NCBI GenBank assembly: GCA_002408105.1
Contig: DHQM01000170.1
Span: 1-10,032, forward strand
Source: Gammaproteobacteria bacterium UBA5338
GTDB taxonomy: Bacteria > Pseudomonadota > Gammaproteobacteria > Pseudomonadales > UBA5862
Length of the DNA: 10,032 nt
Reading direction: 5' to 3'
In this document: piece after piece, positions 6,336 through 10,032 of the stretch
Numbering within the stretch: the stretch's first letter is position 1
Layout of the letters: every line of letters starts with the position of its first letter
Translations under genes and position numbers: made by a program
Notes under the pieces: model-generated
Told to the model about the DNA's origin: nothing
What the model saw: the letters and a program-made list of their open reading frames with translations, nothing else
Database searches by the model: none

Positions 6336-7361
6336 TCACGGAGGGGTGAGCGACTCCAGTGACCAGCGCGGCCGGGCAAGCACGGCTGTTCCTGTGCTGC
6401 CGCCGGCGGCGAGGCGCAGGGCGCCGGCCAGCGCGATCATGGCGCCGTTGTCGGTGCAGTACCGCGGGTGGGGGCAATGCAACTCGGCCTGCTGTGCCTG
6501 GGCCATGGCCTCAAGCCGGGCCCGTAGGCGCTCGTTGGCGCTGACGCCGCCGGCGATCACCAGGCGGGTCAGCCCGGTTGCACTGAGCGCGCGGCGGCAT
6601 TTGATCACCAGGGTATCGACCACTGCATCCTCGAATGCTCGCGCGATGTCGGCGCGGGTCGCGTCGTTCAGCGTTCCGTTGGCTTGTGCGGATTCAACCG
6701 TGTTGCGCGTGAAGGTTTTCAGGCCGCTGAAACTGAAATCCAGCCCCGGCCGGTCCGTCATTGGCCGCGGGAACCGGTAGCGGTCCGGGTTCCCCTGGGT
6801 TGCCAGGCGCGCCAACGCAGGGCCTCCGGGGTAGTCAAGCCCAAGTTGCACTGCGGCTTTGTCGAACGCTTCTCCCGCTGCGTCGTCCACGGATTCGCCA
6901 ATGAGCCGATAGACCCCGACGCCCTGGACCTCGACCAGCTGGGTGTGGCCCCCGGAAACCAGCAATGCAACGAAGGGAAACTCGGGCGGGTCAGGTGCAA
7001 GCATGGGCGCCAACAGGTGACCCTCCATGTGGTGCACCTCCATCGCCGGGATGTTGGCTGCGAACGCAAGGCTGCGTCCCACCGCTGCGCCGACCAGCAG
7101 CGCACCCATTAGGCCAGGGCCCGCCGTATAGGCCACACCATCCAGGTCGTTGACTGAAAGGCCGGCATCCTTGAGTGCCTGCCGCACCAAGGGGAGTGTG
7201 CGGCGGATGTGGTCTCTGGAAGCGAGTTCAGGCACCACGCCGCCGTATTCCACGTGGAGGTCCGCTTGGCTGTGCAGTGTTTCGGCGAGCAGCCCTGCGC
7301 GGGTGTCGTAGACGGCTACACCGGTTTCGTCGCAGGAGGTTTCAATGCCCAGGACGCGCAT
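6336..7361 (-). CDS. tsaD: tRNA N6-adenosine threonylcarbamoyltransferase TsaD
   Basis: A 341-aa ASKHA-fold enzyme (E. coli TsaD is 337 aa). Working with TsaB and TsaE, it transfers the threonylcarbamoyl group from threonylcarbamoyl-AMP (made by TsaC) to A37 of ANN-decoding tRNAs. Visible features are the N-terminal phosphate-binding loop [13 protein letters not shown] (5-17), ELASRDHI (45-52) and the metal ligands H111 and H115 in [18 protein letters not shown] follows, then [13 protein letters not shown], and CTDNGAMIA (302-310) with metal ligand D304. All key residues appear present. The start at 7359-7361 (ATG) fits the family N-terminus ([13 protein letters not shown]). No strong Shine-Dalgarno is evident. 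It has its own promoter and is divergent from the EAL gene. In many gammaproteobacteria tsaD lies back-to-back with rpsU; here the EAL gene separates them. Confidence 0.97.
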   Translation of the reverse strand: MRVLGIETSCDETGVAVYDTRAGLLAETLHSQADLHVEYGGVVPELASRDHIRRTLPLVRQALKDAGLSVNDLDGVAYTAGPGLMGALLVGAAVGRSLAFAANIPAMEVHHMEGHLLAPMLAPDPPEFPFVALLVSGGHTQLVEVQGVGVYRLIGESVDDAAGEAFDKAAVQLGLDYPGGPALARLATQGNPDRYRFPRPMTDRPGLDFSFSGLKTFTRNTVESAQANGTLNDATRADIARAFEDAVVDTLVIKCRRALSATGLTRLVIAGGVSANERLRARLEAMAQAQQAELHCPHPRYCTDNGAMIALAGALRLAAGGSTGTAVLARPRWSLESLTPP

Positions 7362-7390
7362 GCAGTGGCACTTTTGGCGGCAAAACCCGC

Positions 7391-7399
7391 ATTATACCA
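7391..7399 (-). promoter_or_regulatory. Extended -10 promoter of tsaD
   Basis: On the minus strand the sequence reads TGGTATAAT, a perfect TATAAT with the TGn extension that can replace a -35 box. No good -35 hexamer is found 16-18 nt upstream, which fits an extended -10 promoter. Transcription would start near 7384, giving a leader of roughly 23 nt before the tsaD ATG. Confidence 0.65.
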
Positions 7400-7463
7400 C
7401 CCGGCGCTCGCAGGCTGGTCTAAGCTTAGGGACGCCACCACCCCCATCTGGAGACCGAGCAGC

Positions 7464-7508
7464 ATGCGAATTTCCAGTGCAGTTGGGCCTTTGAATGCTT
7501 TTGAATAA
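7464..7508 (+). other. Possible 14-codon upstream ORF overlapping the EAL gene start
   Basis: An ATG at 7464 has GGAG (7450-7453) 10 nt upstream and encodes MRISSAVGPLNAFE, ending with TAA at 7506-7508. It overlaps the ATG of the EAL gene (7495) in another frame. The EAL start itself has no evident Shine-Dalgarno, so ribosomes reading this peptide could re-initiate there. Nothing else supports translation, and it may be fortuitous. Confidence 0.25.
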
Positions 7509-8739
7509 AGATCCCGCAGAGCATCCCCAGGGAGCACCGACGCTTGCCGAGTCGCCGCAGGCTGAGTGGTCTGCCCACCAACTGCATAGCCATTTTCAAC
7601 CCATCGTAAGTCTTGCGCACAGCCGAGTGGTGGGGCACGAAGCCTTGTTGCGCGCGACCACCGGAAACGGCCTGCCGGTCAGTCCGCAGGAGCTGTTCGC
7701 CAAGGCGGAGCGGTGCGGTGAGGTGGACGTCCTTGATCGGCGGGCATTGGCAACCCACTTTGCCGGCTACGCCCAAGCCAAGCCCGAGGGCTGGCTGTTC
7801 GTCAATGTTGCGGCCCGGCGCTTTTCCACCGACCCCAACCTGGCTGCAGAGCTGTTCGATGCGCTGTCCGCCCAGGGGCTCCTGCCGAGTCAAGTGGTCA
7901 TCGAAGTGTTGGAGTCGGAGCTACAAGACTCAGCGGTGTTGCGGCAAACCGTCGAGGAGCTGCATGAGTACGGCTGTCTCATTGCGCTTGACGACTTCGG
8001 TGCGGGACACTCCAACCTCGATCGCATCTGGCGCCTCAAACCACACCTGATCAAACTCGACCGTTCGTTGGTTGGAGCGGCAGCGCGCGAGCCCCTCATC
8101 AACCGGATCATGCCCGGATTGGTCGGCTTGATTCACGAGGCCAACGCTCTGGTGTTGATGGAGGGCGTGGAAACCGAGCGTGAAGCCTTGATCGCGATGG
8201 AAGCGGACGTTGACCTGGTGCAGGGCTATTATTTCGGGCGCCCCGCCGCGACGCTGCAGGGCCCGACAGTGGCCCACACCCAGCTTGATCGGCTCTGGTC
8301 ATTGCATGGGTCGACCGCTGGCCTCACGCGCCAGCGCCACCGGGAATTCATCGCACCGTACCGCAATGCCATTGGGTACGGTGCGAGCCTGCTGCGTGCG
8401 GGTTACGCCCTTGAAGCCGCTGCGCAGCCATTCATGGCGCTGGCCCAAGCCGAGTGTTGCTTTTTGCTGGATGCCGATGGCATTCAGGTGGGAGCCAACG
8501 TCGGCCGCAGTGGCGCACCCTCTGCCGCCGATGCGCGGTTTGAGCCACTGCGCAGCCAAAGCGGCGCCGTGTGGTCCAGGCGCCCCTACTTTCAGCGGGC
8601 CTTAAGCCGCCCAGGGGCTGTGCATGTGACAAGGCCGTACTTTTCCCTGGCAGGGCTCGCGCAGTGCATCACCGTCTCGGTCGCAGAGCGGGTCGGCGAG
8701 CAGATGCGAATTTTTTGCGGTGACGTACGGATTCCCTAG
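7495..8739 (+). CDS. EAL-domain cyclic-di-GMP phosphodiesterase with C-terminal sensor-like domain
   Basis: A 414-aa soluble protein. The EAL domain spans about residues 25-265, with every catalytic landmark visible: E49-A-L, N104 (FVNVAAR), E137 (VIEVLE), DDFGAGHSNL (166-175), K187 (IKLDR), EGVET (223-227) and QGYYFGRP (243-250). Hydrolysis of c-di-GMP to pGpG is therefore predicted. Residues about 285-414 form a second domain with CCFLLDADGIQV (321-332), WSRRPYFQRAL (360-370) and VTRPYFSLAG (378-387). It resembles the PAS/Cache-like domain that follows EAL in YkuI-type proteins and probably senses a ligand; the ligand is unknown. There is no GGDEF domain, signal peptide or membrane helix. 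The start is ATG 7495, because an in-frame stop lies at 7492-7494; its ribosome site is poor. It lies between divergent tsaD and co-directional rpsU, which has its own promoter. Confidence 0.93.
   Translation: MLLNKDPAEHPQGAPTLAESPQAEWSAHQLHSHFQPIVSLAHSRVVGHEALLRATTGNGLPVSPQELFAKAERCGEVDVLDRRALATHFAGYAQAKPEGWLFVNVAARRFSTDPNLAAELFDALSAQGLLPSQVVIEVLESELQDSAVLRQTVEELHEYGCLIALDDFGAGHSNLDRIWRLKPHLIKLDRSLVGAAAREPLINRIMPGLVGLIHEANALVLMEGVETEREALIAMEADVDLVQGYYFGRPAATLQGPTVAHTQLDRLWSLHGSTAGLTRQRHREFIAPYRNAIGYGASLLRAGYALEAAAQPFMALAQAECCFLLDADGIQVGANVGRSGAPSAADARFEPLRSQSGAVWSRRPYFQRALSRPGAVHVTRPYFSLAGLAQCITVSVAERVGEQMRIFCGDVRIP
8351..8386 (+). repeat. 12-bp perfect inverted repeat inside the EAL gene
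   Basis: TCGCACCGTACC (8351-8362) is mirrored exactly by GGTACGGTGCGA (8375-8386). The 12-nt spacer contains CAATG-C-CATTG (8364-8374), which can continue the stem. It encodes residues IAPYRNAIGYGAS at the linker between the EAL and C-terminal domains. No T-run follows. It could be a stable mRNA hairpin or a protein-binding site, or a codon-choice accident. Confidence 0.6.
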
Positions 8740-8751
8740 CGCCGGTTCGGG

Positions 8752-8780
8752 TTGCCAGGCTTTTCGCTACGCCCTAAACT
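8752..8780 (+). promoter_or_regulatory. Sigma-70 promoter of the rpsU-yqeY-dnaG operon
   Basis: TTGCCA (8752-8757) and TAAACT (8775-8780) are separated by exactly 17 nt, each matching the sigma-70 consensus at four or five of six positions. It begins 13 bp after the EAL stop codon. Transcription would start near 8787 and give rpsU a leader of about 61 nt. No LexA box like that of the E. coli rpsU promoter region was noticed. Confidence 0.72.
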
Positions 8781-8847
8781 ACGCGCCCATTTCCCAACAC
8801 TCCCGACCCGACGCCATTGATCGAGAGTTCACGCATTTAGAGACCTT

Positions 8848-9063
8848 ATGCCGCAAGTCAAAGTCAAAGAGAACGAGCCGTTTGATGTCGCACTGCGTCG
8901 CTTCAAGCGTTCGTGCGAGAAAGCAGGCATCCTCGCCGAGGTGCGCCGCAGAGAGTTCTATGAAAAGCCGACGGCTGTGCGTAAGCGCAAGGCTGCTGCT
9001 GCCGTCAAGCGCCACGCCAAGAAACTGCAGCGCGAATCACGTCGCGCATCCCGCCCATATTAA
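8848..9063 (+). CDS. rpsU: 30S ribosomal protein bS21
   Basis: A 71-aa, strongly basic protein of the standard length for bS21, a small-subunit protein that sits near the anti-Shine-Dalgarno region of 16S rRNA and assists initiation. The sequence [20 protein letters not shown] (residues 2-21) and [18 protein letters not shown] (31-48) is the classic signature, followed by an Arg/Lys-rich helix and an RRASRPY-type end. The start is ATG 8848. The 20 nt upstream contain no good Shine-Dalgarno (only TAGAGAC), although a sigma-70 promoter stands 67 bp upstream. It heads the macromolecular-synthesis operon, with yqeY and dnaG following on the same strand. Confidence 0.97.
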   Translation: MPQVKVKENEPFDVALRRFKRSCEKAGILAEVRRREFYEKPTAVRKRKAAAAVKRHAKKLQRESRRASRPY

Positions 9064-9074
9064 GCTGCTGGGTG

Positions 9075-9090
9075 GCCTGCGCGCGCGGGC
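9075..9090 (+). other. GC hairpin between rpsU and yqeY (possible attenuator)
   Basis: GCCTGC (9075-9080) can pair with GCGGGC (9085-9090), including one G-T pair, around a 4-nt loop, 11 bp after the rpsU stop. The following TTGCGCTGTGTT is too poor in T for a clear intrinsic terminator. In E. coli a weak terminator in this gap makes rpsU transcripts more abundant than dnaG; this stem may play a similar role, but the evidence is thin. Confidence 0.25.
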
Positions 9091-9174
9091 TTGCGCTGTG
9101 TTCGAGGGCACCTGTCTCCTCCTGTCGGGTCGGCCCACCTCTCTGGTCTCGGGTTCGCCCTTGGGCGGCTTCGC

Positions 9175-9618
9175 ATGAGTGTCCGAGATCACCTCAGTGA
9201 GGCCGTCAAGGCCAGCCTGAAAGCTGGTGACAAGCGCCGGGTGGGTGCGCTGCGTCTGGCATTGGCGGAGATTCAACGCCAGGAAGTCGACCAACGTGGC
9301 TCCTTGCCCGATGAAGGCGCTGTGCAGCTGCTCAGCAAGATGGTCAAGCAGCGCTGTGATTCAGCGGCTCAGTTTGAACAGGCAGAGCGCGCGGACCTCG
9401 CCGAGCAAGAGCGGTACGAGATTGCGGTGCTCTCTGCGTTTTTGCCGCGGCCGCTGGATGCGGGCGAATTGGCGGCCCTCGTCGATGAGGCGCTCGCGAC
9501 CACCGCGGCGCAGGACATGTCCTCCATGGGCGCCGTGATGAATTGGCTTCGCCCGCGCGTGCAGGGCCGTGCCGACATGTCAGCCGTCAGCCGGCTGGTC
9601 CGGACCCGCCTGAAGTAG
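9175..9618 (+). CDS. yqeY: GatB/YqeY domain protein
   Basis: A 147-aa cytosolic protein of the YqeY family, related to the tRNA-binding tail of GatB; single-domain YqeY proteins are typically about 150 aa. Seen are the helical N-terminus SVRDHLSEAVKASLKAGDKRRVGALRLALAEI (residues 2-33) and the central MVKQR (62-66). Family-typical ERYEIAVLSAFLPRPL follows, then a C-terminal SSMGAVMNWLRPRVQGRADMSAVSRLVR block. A role in tRNA-dependent amidation or another tRNA-related process is presumed from GatB but not proven for the stand-alone proteins. The start is ATG 9175, which gives the family N-terminus; the frame stays open to 9091 without conserved sequence. GGGCGG lies about 6 nt upstream. It lies between rpsU and dnaG, a common gammaproteobacterial arrangement, and is probably cotranscribed with them. 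Confidence 0.93.
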   Translation: MSVRDHLSEAVKASLKAGDKRRVGALRLALAEIQRQEVDQRGSLPDEGAVQLLSKMVKQRCDSAAQFEQAERADLAEQERYEIAVLSAFLPRPLDAGELAALVDEALATTAAQDMSSMGAVMNWLRPRVQGRADMSAVSRLVRTRLK

Positions 9619-9666
9619 GACAACTCCAGCGCCAGAGGGCTGCGATTCTCGGCGGCGTGCGTATTC

Positions 9667-9676
9667 GATGTACATC
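9667..9676. other. 10-bp perfect palindrome in the yqeY-dnaG gap
   Basis: GATGTACATC is self-complementary and sits in the 139-bp gap between yqeY and dnaG, about 80 bp before the dnaG start. It could be an operator half or full site, but a single short palindrome is weak evidence. No convincing internal promoter for dnaG was recognised in this gap. Confidence 0.2.
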
Positions 9677-9757
9677 CGGTTCCACTGAGGCCACAATCGG
9701 ACGGTCATTTCAAGTGGGCGTGCAGTCCGGTGGCCGGTGTCCAGAGCGGGTGGCTTG

Positions 9758-10032
9758 ATGGCATCACGAATTCCGCAAGAGTTCATCGACCAGTTGCTGG
9801 ACCGTGTCGACCTCGTGGAGTTGGTCGGTGAGCGTGTTTCCCTCCGTCGATCGGGCAGCAACCACCTCGGCCTGTGCCCATTTCACGACGAAAAAACTCC
9901 GTCCTTCTCTGTCAGTCGGGACAAACAGCTGTATCACTGTTTCGGCTGCGGGGCTCACGGAACGGCACTCGGGTTCCTGATGGAACACGATCACCTGAGC
10001 TTTCCGGACGCGGTCGAGAGCCTCGCACACAT
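9758..10032 (+). CDS. dnaG: DNA primase DnaG (N-terminal part)
   Basis: The first 91 codons of primase, which makes RNA primers for replication at the DnaB helicase; the gene continues past the right edge. The start is ATG 9758, giving MASRIPQEFIDQLLDRVDLVE, the usual family opening. The zinc-binding CHC2 domain is complete: C40, H43, C61 and C64 (CPFH and CFGC) occupy the same residue numbers as in E. coli DnaG. The surrounding DEKTPSFSVSRDKQLYHCFGCG is a textbook primase motif. The TOPRIM catalytic core and helicase-binding domain lie outside the window. The ribosome site is weak (a GAGCGGG stretch). It is the third gene of the rpsU operon, and rpoD would be expected downstream, though that is not visible here. 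Confidence 0.97.
   Translation, partial: MASRIPQEFIDQLLDRVDLVELVGERVSLRRSGSNHLGLCPFHDEKTPSFSVSRDKQLYHCFGCGAHGTALGFLMEHDHLSFPDAVESLAH

Noticed and set aside
5911..6477. 188-aa open frame on the minus strand across the cytochrome gene and the 3' end of tsaD
   Set aside because: It is antisense to a clear haem-binding protein and in a different frame from tsaD; no motif supports it.

Overview
The window is high-GC bacterial chromosome with densely packed genes. It most resembles a gammaproteobacterium: it carries the start of the rpsU–yqeY–dnaG macromolecular-synthesis operon, with tsaD upstream on the opposite strand and cca nearby. The protein texts (ZapE, Cca, TsaD, bS21, DnaG) also read as gammaproteobacterial. 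A genus cannot be assigned. No mobile element, CRISPR array, tRNA or rRNA gene was seen.

Layout, left to right. (1) Bases 1-252, minus: N-terminal 84 codons of a type Ic aspartate aminotransferase-like PLP enzyme, cut by the window edge, with a TATAAT box upstream. (2) Bases 524-739, plus: a 71-aa cytosolic protein resembling the DUF6316-type small proteins. It ends in a strong intrinsic terminator whose hairpin lies across the last codons of the convergent zapE. (3) Bases 763-4564, minus, a probable transcription unit read right to left: a lysine-methyltransferase-like SAM enzyme (ETF-beta type), a 12-TM OFA-like MFS transporter, an alpha/beta hydrolase (4-nt overlap with the transporter) and the cell-division ATPase ZapE. 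(4) Bases 4664-5875, plus: cca, the tRNA CCA-adding enzyme, with its HD phosphohydrolase catalytic residues lost. (5) Bases 5980-6318, plus: a small periplasmic class I c-type cytochrome. (6) Bases 6336-7361, minus: tsaD (tRNA t6A synthesis), with an extended -10 promoter. (7) Bases 7495-8739, plus: a c-di-GMP phosphodiesterase with an EAL domain and a C-terminal sensor-like domain, lying between tsaD and rpsU. (8) Bases 8752-10032, plus: a good sigma-70 promoter, then rpsU, yqeY and the first 91 codons of dnaG.

Most of the window is translation and replication housekeeping: tRNA end maturation (Cca), tRNA t6A modification (TsaD), ribosomal protein bS21, a GatB/YqeY-domain protein and primase. 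I found no clear undescribed system. The more unusual points are the degenerate HD domain of Cca, the EAL gene between two usually adjacent genes, a 12-bp perfect inverted repeat inside that EAL gene, a possible upstream peptide ORF overlapping its start, and a terminator that doubles as the zapE C-terminal coding sequence.
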